From an uncultured Bacteroidales bacterium (lineage in GTDB: Bacteria > Bacteroidota > Bacteroidia > Bacteroidales > Bacteroidaceae): 37,819 nt of DNA. A program made the position numbers and the translations under genes. Each line of letters begins with the position of its first letter. Positions within the stretch are counted from its first letter, which is position 1. Below the pieces are notes generated by a model. It saw nothing but the letters and a program-made list of their open reading frames with translations. It made no database searches and was not told the origin of the DNA. The stretch covers positions 1 to 37,819 of the forward strand of contig CACZCZ010000023.1 of NCBI GenBank assembly GCA_902779845.1, given 5' to 3'. Of this stretch, positions 9,031 through 18,863 are shown piece after piece.

Positions 9031-11595
9031 TTAGAGGAACCACTTCACATAGCAGAAATCCTGGCGGTGAGGCAGCTGGTCGTTCTTTGGGAAGATGCGG
9101 TAGGCAATCTTGAACGAACCGGCGTTATTGATGCTGTGGGTCACGTGGAAGGTGTAGAGATTACCTTCACGCTTGACGACCTCCAGGGGTTCTACGCTGT
9201 AGATGTGGTCTTCGCCTTTCTTATCAGTTGTGAGGGTGACGAGCTCGATGCCGATGGCGTTGTCGAGTCCGGCCTCATCAAGGACGATGTTGATGTCATA
9301 CTTGGTACCAGCCTCAATCTGTCCTGCGCGCAGGGGTTCACCCTTCTCAGCGCTGACTACACGGATGCTGTCCCAACGCTCTGCGACGGCCTCCTTCCAA
9401 AGAGCAATCTCCTTGGCGAGTTTGTTGTCGTTGGCCTGCAGTTTCTTGGAGCGTGCAGCCAGAGGCGTATAGAACTTGGTGTAGTAGTCGTCGAGCTGGC
9501 GCTTCATGGTGTAGTGAGGCGCGATGCGGGCGATGGAGTTCTTGATGACCTGAATCCATGAGGGGCTGTAGCCCTTGGCATTGCGAGCGTAGTAAGTAGG
9601 CATGATCTCATTCTCGAGGAGGCTGTAGATGGTAGCCGCATCGAGCTGATCCTGATAGGCCTGATTCTCATAAGTACGCTTCTCGGTGAGCGCCCAGCCG
9701 GCACCCTCACGATAGCCTTCGAGCCACCATCCGTCGAGGACGGAGAGGTTGACGACGCCGTTCATGAGTGCCTTCTCGCCGCTGGTGCCGGAGGCCTCCA
9801 GAGGACGTGTCGGGGTGTTCATCCAGATGTCAACGCCCGAAATCAAGCGACGAGCGAGCTGCATATCGTAGTTCTCCAGGAAGATGATCTTTCCGAGGAA
9901 CTCAGGACGCTGAGAGATCTCATAGATCTTCTTGATGAGCCCCTGACCAGCACCGTCGGCGGGGTGTGCCTTACCGGTGTAGAGGAACTGAACGGGGTAG
10001 TTGGGGTTATTGACAATCTTGGAGAGGCGCTCCAGATCGGTGAAGAGCAGGTGAGCACGCTTGTAGGTGGCGAAGCGACGACCGAAACCGATGAGGAGGG
10101 CGTTGGGATTGATTTTCTCCATGAGGCTGACAACACGGCTGGGGTCGCCCTGATTCTTGAGCCAGCTCTCGCGGAACTGCTGACGAATGTAGTCCACGAG
10201 CTTGGTCTTCAGTGCCATGCGGGTTTCCCAAATCTCCTTGTCGCTGACCTCATAGATGCCGTGCCAGATATCTTCGTTGCTCTGGTCGGCGAGGTGGTTA
10301 GGATCAAAGTGTTTAGCATAGAGCTTGCGCCACTCGGTAGCACACCATGTGGGGAAGTGCACACCATTGGTGACATAGCCGACATGGCTCTCCTCGGGGA
10401 AGTAGCCCTTCCAGATGTTCTGGAACATTTTCTTGGAGACCTCGCCGTGGAGCCAGCTGACGCCGTTGACCTCCTGACAGGTGTTGCAGGCGAAGGTGGA
10501 CATACAGAAGCGCTCGCCGTGGTCATCAGGGTTCTGACGACCCATGCCGATGAACTCATCCCATGAGATACCGAGCTGCTGGGGATAGCCGCTCATGTAC
10601 TTGCCGAAAAGACCTTCGTCGAAGTAGTCGTGACCAGCCGGCACAGGGGTGTGCACAGTGTAGAGGGAGGAAGCACGCACGAGTTCGAGAGCCTGATTGA
10701 AGGTGAGACCGCTCTGTACGTAGTCCACAAGGCGCTGCACGTTGCAGAGTGCGGCGTGACCCTCGTTGCAGTGGTAGATGTCCTTCTTGATACCCAGTTT
10801 CTTGAGCAAGAGCACACCACCGATACCGAGCAGGATTTCCTGCTTCAAACGGTTCTCCCAGTCGCCGCCATAGAGGGCGTGGGTGATGGGACGGTCGTAC
10901 TCGCTGTTGAGCTCATTGTCGGTGTCCAGCAGATAAAGCTTTACGCGGCCTACGTTGACACGCCATACATAGGCGTGTACATTATAATTCATGTAGGGAA
11001 CCTCGATGACCAGGGGATTGCCGTCCTGATCCATCTGCTGTTCGATGGGGAGGCTGCCGAAGTTCTGAGCCTCATAGTTGGCAATCTGCTGACCGTCCAT
11101 AGAGAGGGTCTGTGTAAAGTAACCGTAGCGATAGAGGAAACCAACGGCGCACATATCAACATTGGAGTCGGAAGCCTCCTTGATATAGTCGCCGGCGAGG
11201 ATGCCGAGACCGCCGGAGTAGATCTTCAAGACCTGGTTCAGGCCGTACTCCATGCAGAGATATGCCACGCTGGGACGGTCTGTGCGAGGTTTCACATCCA
11301 TGTATTCGCGGAACTCCTTATAGGTCTCGTTCATGCGTTTGATGATATCCTTGTCCTTGGCGAGCTCTGAGAGACGCTCATAGCTGAGACGCTCGAGCAG
11401 CAGGACTGGATTCTGGCCTACTTCCTCATAGAGGACGGGGTCAAGCCGCGAGAACAGACTGCGGGCACTGTGATTCCACGCCCACCACATGTTGTGGGCG
11501 AGTTCCTCCAACTTGTTCAGGGATTCTGGGATGTTACTCTTCACGGTAACCGGTTTCCACTGAGCCTCATTGGCGTTGCTTGCTTTAATCTTCAT
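9031..11595 (-). CDS. glgP: Alpha-glucan (glycogen) phosphorylase, GT35
   Basis: 854 residues. Splits alpha-1,4-glucan with phosphate to give glucose-1-phosphate, using PLP, in the cytoplasm. Seen: an N-terminal domain beginning with [13 protein letters not shown], the AYLCMEYGL block (111-119), the [11 protein letters not shown] block (273-283), and the PLP motif [14 protein letters not shown] (600-613) with Lys608 as the Schiff-base lysine. It is the shorter, bacterial and archaeal alpha-glucan phosphorylase type with an N-terminal DUF3417-like domain rather than the E. coli GlgP type. It follows the glycogen synthase by 37 nt on the same strand, so synthesis and breakdown enzymes share a transcript that ends at the hairpin at 8974. 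Confidence 0.95.
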   Translation of the reverse strand: MKIKASNANEAQWKPVTVKSNIPESLNKLEELAHNMWWAWNHSARSLFSRLDPVLYEEVGQNPVLLLERLSYERLSELAKDKDIIKRMNETYKEFREYMDVKPRTDRPSVAYLCMEYGLNQVLKIYSGGLGILAGDYIKEASDSNVDMCAVGFLYRYGYFTQTLSMDGQQIANYEAQNFGSLPIEQQMDQDGNPLVIEVPYMNYNVHAYVWRVNVGRVKLYLLDTDNELNSEYDRPITHALYGGDWENRLKQEILLGIGGVLLLKKLGIKKDIYHCNEGHAALCNVQRLVDYVQSGLTFNQALELVRASSLYTVHTPVPAGHDYFDEGLFGKYMSGYPQQLGISWDEFIGMGRQNPDDHGERFCMSTFACNTCQEVNGVSWLHGEVSKKMFQNIWKGYFPEESHVGYVTNGVHFPTWCATEWRKLYAKHFDPNHLADQSNEDIWHGIYEVSDKEIWETRMALKTKLVDYIRQQFRESWLKNQGDPSRVVSLMEKINPNALLIGFGRRFATYKRAHLLFTDLERLSKIVNNPNYPVQFLYTGKAHPADGAGQGLIKKIYEISQRPEFLGKIIFLENYDMQLARRLISGVDIWMNTPTRPLEASGTSGEKALMNGVVNLSVLDGWWLEGYREGAGWALTEKRTYENQAYQDQLDAATIYSLLENEIMPTYYARNAKGYSPSWIQVIKNSIARIAPHYTMKRQLDDYYTKFYTPLAARSKKLQANDNKLAKEIALWKEAVAERWDSIRVVSAEKGEPLRAGQIEAGTKYDINIVLDEAGLDNAIGIELVTLTTDKKGEDHIYSVEPLEVVKREGNLYTFHVTHSINNAGSFKIAYRIFPKNDQLPHRQDFCYVKWFL

Positions 11596-11632
11596 AAATT
11601 ATATTTTTGGAAAAGTGTGTTACAAAAAATGA

Positions 11633-13360
11633 TTATTCTGCAGCCTCCTGTGCCATTCGGGCTTGCGCACGGCGCAGCGCGATGTCGTAGGCTTCGTAGT
11701 AATAGCTGATAAAGTACTTCCATTGAGCCTTCTCGGCGAGGGCTGCAGCGGCCTTGCGAGCCACCTCGACCTCCTTTTTAGAAAGTTGTGAGAAGCCGAT
11801 GATCTCATCGCGAATGCGGTCTGCCACCTCGTTGTAGTTGTAGTCAGTACGCTGAATGACCTCTACGCCATCGCGGTCGAGATAGCAGTTCACATCCTCC
11901 TCGGCACGTCCGCTGGATGCCTTCACAGCATTGGCCTTCATCTCGTTGGCCCATAGACCGAAGCCCGCCAGCGTCGTGGTGACACAGGGAACCTTGAACG
12001 CGACGCTCTCCAGCGGTGTATAGCCCCAAGGCTCGTAGTAGGAGGGATAGACGGTCATGTCAAGTCCCAGGAGGAGATCGTAGTAGTGCATATTAAAGAT
12101 GCCATCAGCGCCATCCAGATAGCAGGGCACGAACATAATCTTCAGGCGGCTGCTCTCACGGTTGGTGATGCCGCAGCGATGAATGAACTGGCAGGTCATA
12201 TCACTGCCCGGTTCATGAAGGTAGTGCGTGATGAAGGGATCGTGAAGGGGAGAAGAGAATTTGGAGGGCTCTGTCTTTCCGTCCTTTAATCTCTCCTGCA
12301 GTTCGCGACGCGGACCCGCCTGCCATGCCGGCACCTCCACCAATGCAAGGACGGGGCGCTGAAGGCGGTCGTCGTGCAATGTGCGACAGAGCGCTTCGAG
12401 ATACACATCAATGCCCTTATTCTTCCATTCATAGCGGCCGCTGGTGGACACTATGAGCGTCTCGTCTGTCATTTGCGTTCCCATCAGGGCATTGGCCACA
12501 TCAAGGATACGCTGACGCGCCTTACGACGTCGGTTGACGAAGGTCACGCCTTTGGGCACGAAGTCCATTTCAAAACCATTGGGCAGCACCACGTCGGGCT
12601 GTTTGTCCAAGAGTTCGAAGCACTCGCGGGCTGTCACATCGCTCACGGTTGTGAAGCAATCCACATGATGCGCCGTCTGGCGCTCGATGCTGTGCTTCGA
12701 CTGCACATTCAGCTCATCTGCCATCTGGTTGCCATTGTAGGCAAAGAGGTAGTCATAAAGCGGCTTACCGTTGCCTGCAATACTACGCCCGATGGTGGTG
12801 GCGTGTGTCGTGAAAATGGTAGCTATAGCGGGAACATGCTTATGTATGTACAAGGCACCCAGACCTGTCATCCATTCGTGGGCCTGATAGACAACACGCT
12901 TGCTCTCATTCAAGAAGAAATTGTAGTAGCTTTCAACCACACGTCCGGCAGCATAGGAGAACATTGAAGCCTCGTCATAGTCGCCGTAAGCGTGCAGGGA
13001 GTCCACCTGGAAATCAGTCCAGAAGGCCCCATAGATATCATTGCGCTGGGCATAGAATGGCGCGAAATCCACCAGGACGACAACGGGGCGTCCGGGAATC
13101 TGCCAACGGCCTATGCGCAGAGAGAGATTCTCCTTCAGTGCGGCACGGCGCCAATTAGCCAGCAGCTTCTTGTCTTCTACGAAAAGGGGATTATCCTTGC
13201 CCTGCCAGAAGTCTGGTCCAATAAAAATGACACGATCGGGCATCGCATCCTGCAGAGTTTTCGCACGTGTAGAAAGAACGGTATAAATACCGCCCACTTT
13301 ATTGCATACTTCCCAACTGGATTCAAAAATGTAATCGGGAAGGAGTTTCTTTTGCCTCAT
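11633..13360 (-). CDS. Glycogen synthase, eukaryotic-type GT3 family
   Basis: 575 residues. Transfers glucose from a nucleotide sugar onto glycogen. The N-terminal FESSWEVCNKVGGIYTVL (12-29) is the GT3 signature with the donor-binding Lys, and the late block YPSYYEPWGYTPLE is the E-x7-E motif of this fold. This differs from the GT5 GlgA of most bacteria; GT3 is the form common in Bacteroidetes, where UDP-glucose is the likely donor (inference from the family). It has its own -33/-7 promoter and is the first gene of a two-gene glycogen operon with the phosphorylase. No branching enzyme or pullulanase gene is present in this window. Confidence 0.93.
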   Translation of the reverse strand: MRQKKLLPDYIFESSWEVCNKVGGIYTVLSTRAKTLQDAMPDRVIFIGPDFWQGKDNPLFVEDKKLLANWRRAALKENLSLRIGRWQIPGRPVVVLVDFAPFYAQRNDIYGAFWTDFQVDSLHAYGDYDEASMFSYAAGRVVESYYNFFLNESKRVVYQAHEWMTGLGALYIHKHVPAIATIFTTHATTIGRSIAGNGKPLYDYLFAYNGNQMADELNVQSKHSIERQTAHHVDCFTTVSDVTARECFELLDKQPDVVLPNGFEMDFVPKGVTFVNRRRKARQRILDVANALMGTQMTDETLIVSTSGRYEWKNKGIDVYLEALCRTLHDDRLQRPVLALVEVPAWQAGPRRELQERLKDGKTEPSKFSSPLHDPFITHYLHEPGSDMTCQFIHRCGITNRESSRLKIMFVPCYLDGADGIFNMHYYDLLLGLDMTVYPSYYEPWGYTPLESVAFKVPCVTTTLAGFGLWANEMKANAVKASSGRAEEDVNCYLDRDGVEVIQRTDYNYNEVADRIRDEIIGFSQLSKKEVEVARKAAAALAEKAQWKYFISYYYEAYDIALRRAQARMAQEAAE

Positions 13361-13403
13361 TTACCTAAACGGGTTTACCTAATCAGTCTCTTAAAATCGG
13401 GCG

Positions 13404-13435
13404 CAAAGGTACACTTTTTTTCCGTACCTACCAAC
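13404..13435 (-). promoter_or_regulatory. -33/-7 promoter of the glycogen operon
   Basis: TACCTTTG (13404-13411), 20-nt spacer, GTTG (13432-13435) on the minus strand. The box is followed by CGCC. The leader to the synthase ATG is about 40 nt. Confidence 0.75.
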
Positions 13436-13520
13436 CTTTTATGTGCAAAAATTGTCCCTATGACGTGGAATCTTGACCTATGACAAAAGTAGCGACCCGC
13501 ATGATTTCAGGCAACAGGCT

Positions 13521-14477
13521 TCACAGGGAGAGGGCAAGCCAAGCGACATAGCCGACATAACAGGCCACGAGCACGACGCCCTCCCAACGTTCCACACGGT
13601 GTTTTGTGCGTGCAAAGAGCCAGAACAGCAACGAGCCCGCGAGCAACATGGCGAAGTCTGTCGTGCTAATGCCCATCACCGCCATCGGACGGATGGTTGC
13701 ACACATGCCGACAACCCAGAAAATATTGAACAAGTTGCTACCGATGACATTGCCGATAGCCATCTCGCTACGGCCCTTGCGGGCTGCCACCACGCTTGTG
13801 GCCAGTTCGGGCAGCGAGGTGCCACCAGCCACCAGCGTCAAACCGATTACGGCATCGCTGACGCCCAACGTCCGGGCAATGCCGCAAGCGCCATCCACAA
13901 AGAGTTCGCCGCCAGCGATCAACCCCGCAAGGCCCAACACGATATAGGCTATCATCCGCCCCACAGACATCGGAGTGCCCTCCCCCACTTCCATTTCGGC
14001 ATTGCCGGATTTGGCCATGGAGAAAGTGTAAGCCATGAAGATGGCAAAAAAGCCGAGCAGCACAAGGCCGTCGCCACGCGTAAGAACATCAGCAGCGCCA
14101 CCACTCACCATCACATCCAACGCGAGGGCCGGCAGCACCACACTGGCTAAGAGCGAAAACGGGATATCCTTCGCCACCGTCGTCTTTGAAACCACGATGG
14201 GGCAGAACAATGCCGAGAAGCCCACAATCATCAAGGTGTTAAAAAGATTGCTGCCGACGATGTTACCAAGGCTCATGTCAGAAGCACCCCGGATGCTGGC
14301 CAGCAGGCTCACCATGAATTCCGGCAGAGATGTGCCGAAGGCTACAATTGTCAAGCCGATGACCATCTCGGGAATATGGAAACGGCGAGCCACGGAGACT
14401 GCTCCGTCTGTGAGTTTGTCAGCACCGACGAGTACCAAGGTTGCGCCTATGACAACGAATAGGATATGGAGTAACAT
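13521..14477 (-). CDS. Calcium/sodium antiporter (CaCA family, YrbG-like)
   Basis: 318-residue, strongly hydrophobic inner-membrane protein with about ten membrane segments in two homologous halves. Each half has the alpha-repeat pair of the cation exchanger superfamily: GTSLPEFMVS (48-57) with GNIVGSNLFN (71-80), and GTSLPELATS (219-228) with GNVIGSNLFN (242-251). The acidic residues in GTSLPE bind the ions. Expected to export Ca2+ in exchange for Na+ (possibly with K+). It is upstream of the glycogen synthase on the same strand but separated by 160 nt and a promoter, so it is likely a separate unit. No clear -7 box was found before its ATG. Confidence 0.93.
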   Translation of the reverse strand: MLLHILFVVIGATLVLVGADKLTDGAVSVARRFHIPEMVIGLTIVAFGTSLPEFMVSLLASIRGASDMSLGNIVGSNLFNTLMIVGFSALFCPIVVSKTTVAKDIPFSLLASVVLPALALDVMVSGGAADVLTRGDGLVLLGFFAIFMAYTFSMAKSGNAEMEVGEGTPMSVGRMIAYIVLGLAGLIAGGELFVDGACGIARTLGVSDAVIGLTLVAGGTSLPELATSVVAARKGRSEMAIGNVIGSNLFNIFWVVGMCATIRPMAVMGISTTDFAMLLAGSLLFWLFARTKHRVERWEGVVLVACYVGYVAWLALSL

Positions 14478-14529
14478 GGAGGGAAAACAGATGATGTGAT
14501 TGATTTTTTGTAAGATTCTCTTTCGAAAA

Positions 14530-14561
14530 GTTGGCCACTTCAGCCTTTTTCACTAACTTCG
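14530..14561 (+). promoter_or_regulatory. Putative -33/-7 promoter of the small cysteine protein
   Basis: GTTG (14530-14533), 20-nt spacer and TAACTTCG (14554-14561), one base off the TAnnTTTG consensus. It lies 26 nt before the ATG at 14588. Confidence 0.5.
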
Positions 14562-14587
14562 CCACCGAAATTAAAAAACAGACCATC

Positions 14588-14824
14588 ATGGCTTCAGCAA
14601 ATAAACGTGGAGGCAACGACCCCTTTGTGAAATGTATGTTCTGCAAGAATGCAGGAGCTTATTACCAATGGCAGCAGAATCCTGTCATTGCCCAATGCAA
14701 AATCACCAAGGAACGGCAAGTGGCACTGACAAAGCGCATTTGCAAGTTTTACGCTCCCTCGGAAACCGAGAACCCGGAGATCAAGCATTTCGAAAGCTAC
14801 GACGAACAGCCCGAGGATCTCTAA
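14588..14824 (+). CDS. Small four-cysteine protein, possibly zinc-binding
   Basis: 78 residues from the ATG at 14588. Four cysteines are arranged as CMFC (C-x2-C) and then two single cysteines (AQCK and KRICKFY), which could form a zinc site. The C-terminus is acidic (SYDEQPEDL). I do not recognise a named function; it resembles small conserved hypothetical proteins of Bacteroidales. An in-frame earlier start at 14531 would place the promoter inside the gene, so I reject it. The stop codon overlaps the stop codon of the convergent MBL gene by four bases (14821-14824). Confidence 0.75.
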   Translation: MASANKRGGNDPFVKCMFCKNAGAYYQWQQNPVIAQCKITKERQVALTKRICKFYAPSETENPEIKHFESYDEQPEDL

Positions 14825-15639
14825 TCCACGGCGACGGGTGCGAGCTCATAGATGGCGCTGGGCACTTTGCGCCGAAGCACCTCCACGACAAAGTCCACGC
14901 CGGGCACAATGCCGTAACTGCGCAAGATGCTGTCCACCGTTTTGCTGGCCAGCACGGGATGGTTGTTTTCCTCGCTCAAATGGCACAGCCAGACATGACG
15001 CAGCTGTGGGCTTGAGCTGTTAGCCAGCAATTCGGCCGCTTCGGTATTGCTAAGGTGGCCGGTTCCGCCAGAGATACGTCCTTTGAGGTGAGCCGGATAA
15101 GGGCCGGCCATCAGCATCTCATGGTCGTGGTTGCTCTCCAGCACCAAATAGTTTGTCGTTGAGACCTCTTCTTTGATGCGCTCTGTGACGTGTCCCACAT
15201 CAGTAATCAAGCTGAAGCGCACCCCCTCGGCCTCCACGCGATAGCCAACACAGTCGTTGCTGTCGTGAGGAACAGGAAAGGCCGTCACGCTGAAATCACC
15301 CAGCTGCACCGTCTTGTCTTTCTCTAAGAAGAACTGCTGATGTGCTTTCAACTTTGGCGTTACGCAGTAGTTGCGGGCAATGCCCTCGTGAACCATCTTT
15401 GTTGTGTAAATCGGCAGCCCCAATTCCGTAGCGATTTTTCCAACGGACTTGATATGATCGGCGTGATCGTGGGTTATCAAGACCGTGTGAAACTGCTTGA
15501 CATCCACACCGAAGGACGATAGATGTCGTCGCATCGTGCGGAAGCCTAAGCCCGCATCAATGAGGATGCCGTCGTTGTCTGTCCATAGGCAATAACAGTT
15601 TCCACTGCTTCCACTGCCTAAACATAAGAACTTGAGCAT
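14821..15639 (-). CDS. MBL-fold metallohydrolase (YycJ/WalJ-like)
   Basis: 272 residues from the ATG at 15639. Metallo-beta-lactamase fold with the metal-binding HDHADH motif (57-62), an aspartate in LITDVGHV, and conserved SGGTGHLSN and LCHLSEENN blocks near the end that match the YycJ group of predicted nucleases or hydrolases. The N-terminus MLKFLCLGSGSSGNC is typical for the group. Upstream in-frame codons lie beyond the -7 box at 15662, so the later start is right. Cytoplasmic; the substrate is not known from sequence. It starts about 22 nt from its -7 box and is transcribed away from tamL's end. Confidence 0.88.
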   Translation of the reverse strand: MLKFLCLGSGSSGNCYCLWTDNDGILIDAGLGFRTMRRHLSSFGVDVKQFHTVLITHDHADHIKSVGKIATELGLPIYTTKMVHEGIARNYCVTPKLKAHQQFFLEKDKTVQLGDFSVTAFPVPHDSNDCVGYRVEAEGVRFSLITDVGHVTERIKEEVSTTNYLVLESNHDHEMLMAGPYPAHLKGRISGGTGHLSNTEAAELLANSSSPQLRHVWLCHLSEENNHPVLASKTVDSILRSYGIVPGVDFVVEVLRRKVPSAIYELAPVAVD

Positions 15640-15661
15640 ACAGGTACCTTTTTTCTGTGTG

Positions 15662-15669
15662 CAAAGGTA
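15662..15669 (-). promoter_or_regulatory. -7 box for the MBL hydrolase gene
   Basis: Minus-strand TACCTTTG followed by CACA, about 22 nt before the ATG. A TTG occurs 18 nt upstream of the box, slightly short of the 20-nt spacing seen elsewhere. Confidence 0.6.
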
Positions 15670-15722
15670 CGCAAAATATTGCAAAGTCAACTACATTTCG
15701 GCCTATTTTTTGACTTTTTTGT

Positions 15723-15733
15723 CATAAGACCAT
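15723..15733. repeat. Copy of the ATGGTCTTATG motif
   Basis: Reverse complement of ATGGTCTTATG in the short gap between the tamL stop and the MBL promoter. The same 11-mer is part of the inverted repeat at 6811 and of the palindrome at 33219. Confidence 0.7.
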
Positions 15734-15738
15734 AGATA

Positions 15739-18078
15739 TCAGTAGGGCAAGCCCACGGCGAAGTGCAGTTGGAAATCACGTTTGAAATTGGGATAGATGA
15801 TGGGGAAATGCTCACGACCGCTCTCGTAGGCAGGGTTGACAGCTTTCATGCCGCCATCCAGTCGCAAAATAAAGTAACCGAAGTTCAAGCGGATTCCCAG
15901 ACCATAAGCCACCGCTATCTGCTTCCAGAATGTGTCCCATCGGAATTGACCTCCGGGTTGCTCCTCGTAGTCGCGCAATGTCCATATATTACCTGCATCT
16001 ACGAATACGGCACCGTCGATCTTCCAGAACAGATGTGTGCGGTACTCCGCACTCAAGTCCAGTTTCAGGTCACCCGTCTGCCGGATGAAGTCAACCTTAC
16101 CGTCAGAGCCCGAGAAGCCGCCAGGACCCAAGCCACGCACGCTCCAGCCTCGAACACTGTTAGCGCCACCGCTGAAATAGCGTTTTTCATAAGGCAGCAC
16201 GGTGGAGTTCCCATAAGGGAAAGCGATACCCGCCCCCAGGTGTATAGCCAACGAGTTGCGCTCATCGAAGCGAAAGCTCTTGGAGAAATCGAAATCAGTC
16301 TTAACGTATTGCGCATAAGCGATGTTGAACAGCGTGTAGGCATCCAGCTGTTCAGAATGAGGGCCATCTAACAGATGCGACAAGCCATTAAGGAGGTTGC
16401 CTGCTGTCTCCACGCCAAAGCGAACGCTGAAAGCATTACGGCCATAGGTGACATTCTGGGCTGTAGGCGACACACTGCAATACTGGAATGAATAGCCGGC
16501 CTTCATGATGAACAGATCCTCGTAGTTGTAGCGCAGAATCGCATTGCGGCTGCCGTCATCGGAGAGATACTCCCGTCTGAAGGTGTCGGAGATCCAGGGC
16601 ATGAAGACATAGTTCAGGTCTATGAGATCTACGCGATGCTGGCGCTTCAGGTCGAAGGCATTCCAACGATAGCGCCAGGCCGCAGTCAACACACGGCGGT
16701 GGAATTCAGGGCGGTCCTGCGAGTCGAACATGAGCGAAGCAATACTTTGTGCGTTCACAGAACGCCGGAAACGGCGCGAGAGGAACGGGAGCATGAACTC
16801 AGGAAAGTTCAGGTTGACCTCGGCGCTGTATTCAATATAGTTCTGATCCGTGTAGCCCTCCAGACCTTTGATGGCCTCAAAGGCGCCTCGCAACTTCAAC
16901 GAGAGCATTGCCGAGCGGCGGAAGAGATTGCGGTTCTGATAGCCCACGCTGACAGCCGCGCCGAAGTCGCCTGCCGAGTTGGTTCCTTCCACTTCCGCCG
17001 ACACGCCATGGCGCTTCGCCATGATGACACTGACGTAAGCATCCAACGTATCAGGTGCTGTAGGTGAGGGTTCCAGGAAAATGCTTGTACCCATGACAGC
17101 CGAAAGCGAAGAGAGATTGCTGTAAGTAGATTGAACATGCCGCTCCTCATACAGGCGTCCGGGACGCAAGTCCGTCTTGTTGACCAGAAACAACGGGCGC
17201 AGTGGCATATCCTTGCGCTGATAGAAATGCAGCGATCGCACAACCATGCTATCCAAGTGCTCACGCTGAGCGCGGAACGACTGCATCTCCAAGTCTGAAA
17301 GATAATTGACAGTGCCGATGTAATATCTGGGATGCTGCCGCAAAGAGTCGTTAACGGAAGCGCGATAGGGCTGGATGTACATCGTCAGATCTACGCGCTG
17401 GTCACCGATTGTGGTATCTGCCTCGAATCGCACGAAGCTCTTGTTAAAACGCTGATAGCCTTCATTCTGCAAGAGAGAAGAGATGCGCGAACGCTCCTCA
17501 TTAAGTACATTGGCATCAAAGGGCATCCCTTTGTACAGCAGCGACTCCAGCGAATCGCGAAGCACAAGGTCTGCCACCACGGAATCATCGATGACATAGT
17601 CTATATGATTCACCGTATAACGCTTGCCAGACTGCACCTGAAAAGTCACTTCAGCACGTCGTTTCCTGCGCTTCTCCTTCAATGTCACCGTTCCATTCAA
17701 GAAACCTAGGTTCCTGACGGCCGCCTCCATATCTACCCTACCCCGTTCTGCCTGCACGCTGTCATAAACAACGGGAGCCTCGCCGATGCGCTGGATGAAA
17801 CGGTTGAAACGCCGTGTGCTGTCTGTGCCGCTGATGCAATAGACAGCCATGGGAACCTTGAACAGACTGAACCACTTGGAGTTGGAGTGCTGGCGGATAT
17901 AGCCTGAGAGATTCGCCGTCGATATCTCGCTGTTGTCCGTGCGCACCGACGTCTTCTCCAGCATATACTCTCCTTCGGGAATGAAACGGGTTGGCGCACA
18001 AGCCTCCAACAACGGCAACAACACCAACATCGGCATTGCCCACAGCAGGCGTCGTAGATATGGGCAACACTGCTTCAT
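15739..18078 (-). CDS. tamL: TamL-like outer-membrane lipoprotein (BamA/TamA family)
   Basis: 779 residues. The N-terminus is a lipoprotein signal with Cys27 (LLEAC). POTRA-like segments follow (about 100-330; for example GRVDMEAAVRNLGFLNGTV and GKRYTVNHIDYVIDD), then a C-terminal 16-strand-type barrel region with the conserved loop-6 motif VRGW in SGGANSVRGW, ending in an aromatic residue (GLPY). In Bacteroidetes this lipidated TamA homologue partners TamB in outer-membrane assembly. The ATG overlaps the stop of the upstream methyltransferase by four bases, so the two genes are translationally coupled. No tamB is in the window, which is somewhat unusual, since tamB commonly sits next to tamL. 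Confidence 0.85.
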   Translation of the reverse strand: MKQCCPYLRRLLWAMPMLVLLPLLEACAPTRFIPEGEYMLEKTSVRTDNSEISTANLSGYIRQHSNSKWFSLFKVPMAVYCISGTDSTRRFNRFIQRIGEAPVVYDSVQAERGRVDMEAAVRNLGFLNGTVTLKEKRRKRRAEVTFQVQSGKRYTVNHIDYVIDDSVVADLVLRDSLESLLYKGMPFDANVLNEERSRISSLLQNEGYQRFNKSFVRFEADTTIGDQRVDLTMYIQPYRASVNDSLRQHPRYYIGTVNYLSDLEMQSFRAQREHLDSMVVRSLHFYQRKDMPLRPLFLVNKTDLRPGRLYEERHVQSTYSNLSSLSAVMGTSIFLEPSPTAPDTLDAYVSVIMAKRHGVSAEVEGTNSAGDFGAAVSVGYQNRNLFRRSAMLSLKLRGAFEAIKGLEGYTDQNYIEYSAEVNLNFPEFMLPFLSRRFRRSVNAQSIASLMFDSQDRPEFHRRVLTAAWRYRWNAFDLKRQHRVDLIDLNYVFMPWISDTFRREYLSDDGSRNAILRYNYEDLFIMKAGYSFQYCSVSPTAQNVTYGRNAFSVRFGVETAGNLLNGLSHLLDGPHSEQLDAYTLFNIAYAQYVKTDFDFSKSFRFDERNSLAIHLGAGIAFPYGNSTVLPYEKRYFSGGANSVRGWSVRGLGPGGFSGSDGKVDFIRQTGDLKLDLSAEYRTHLFWKIDGAVFVDAGNIWTLRDYEEQPGGQFRWDTFWKQIAVAYGLGIRLNFGYFILRLDGGMKAVNPAYESGREHFPIIYPNFKRDFQLHFAVGLPY

Positions 18079-18863
18079 GACCGGATGATCTGCCGACGGC
18101 GGAATTCTGCCAGCACAATACCTGTGGCCATTGCCACATTAAGACTTTCCGTTGTCGCTTGTCCTTCGGGGTAATTGGGTATCAACAGACGCTGACGGCA
18201 TAGCAAGTCAACTTCTGGGCTGACACCCTTGCCCTCATTCCCCATCACCACAACGCCATGAGGGGCCAGCTCCGCCTGCCAGAGGTTCTGGCCGTGAAGG
18301 GAAGTTCCATAAATGGAACTCGACGATGGCAAAGCCTGCAACTGAGATACTAGATTAACATAATGTACACGTACACGCGCGAGGCCGCCCATCGTAGCCT
18401 GTACTGCCTTGGGATTCCAGATATCTGCAGTACCTGGTGAGCACCAGATATCATGAACGCCAAACCAATCTGCCAACCGCACGATTGTGCCCAGGTTTCC
18501 GGGGTCCTGCACACCATCGAGGGCTATGGTCAGTTGCGAAGCAGCCACCGATGCCAACTCGGCTTCGTCGGGCGGAATGCGAAACAGCGCCAACACCTGT
18601 TGTGGCGTCTGTTGCAGGCTCACCTGTCGGAGTTTCTCCTCCGTCACCACATCAACCAAAGGCTGCGAAGCATCTGAGCAGCGGTCTAAAAGTTCCTCGG
18701 CTTGTGCCAGCCACGCTTCTGTTGCAACGATGTGGACACAGGCGAAATGCCCCAAGAGCTCAGCCACAAGTTTTGGGCCCTCGGCCACGAAGAGCCCCTC
18801 CTTGCGGCGTCCCTTACGTGTGTCGAGAGTCTGAATCAGTTTCTGTGTGGCCTTAGTCAACAT
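18075..18863 (-). CDS. TrmH/SpoU family RNA 2'-O-methyltransferase
   Basis: 262 residues from the ATG at 18863. Methylates a ribose 2'-OH in rRNA or tRNA using S-adenosylmethionine. All three SPOUT motifs are visible: LDGVQDPGNLGTIVR (motif 1), VVVMGNEGKGVSPE (motif 2) and IPNYPEGQATTESLNVAMA (motif 3, which forms the trefoil knot). An N-terminal substrate-binding domain precedes them. A GTG five codons upstream is possible but less likely than the ATG. The start overlaps the crp-type gene end by 11 nt and the stop overlaps tamL, so crp-trmH-tamL form one unit. The target nucleotide is unknown. Confidence 0.92.
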   Translation of the reverse strand: MLTKATQKLIQTLDTRKGRRKEGLFVAEGPKLVAELLGHFACVHIVATEAWLAQAEELLDRCSDASQPLVDVVTEEKLRQVSLQQTPQQVLALFRIPPDEAELASVAASQLTIALDGVQDPGNLGTIVRLADWFGVHDIWCSPGTADIWNPKAVQATMGGLARVRVHYVNLVSQLQALPSSSSIYGTSLHGQNLWQAELAPHGVVVMGNEGKGVSPEVDLLCRQRLLIPNYPEGQATTESLNVAMATGIVLAEFRRRQIIRS

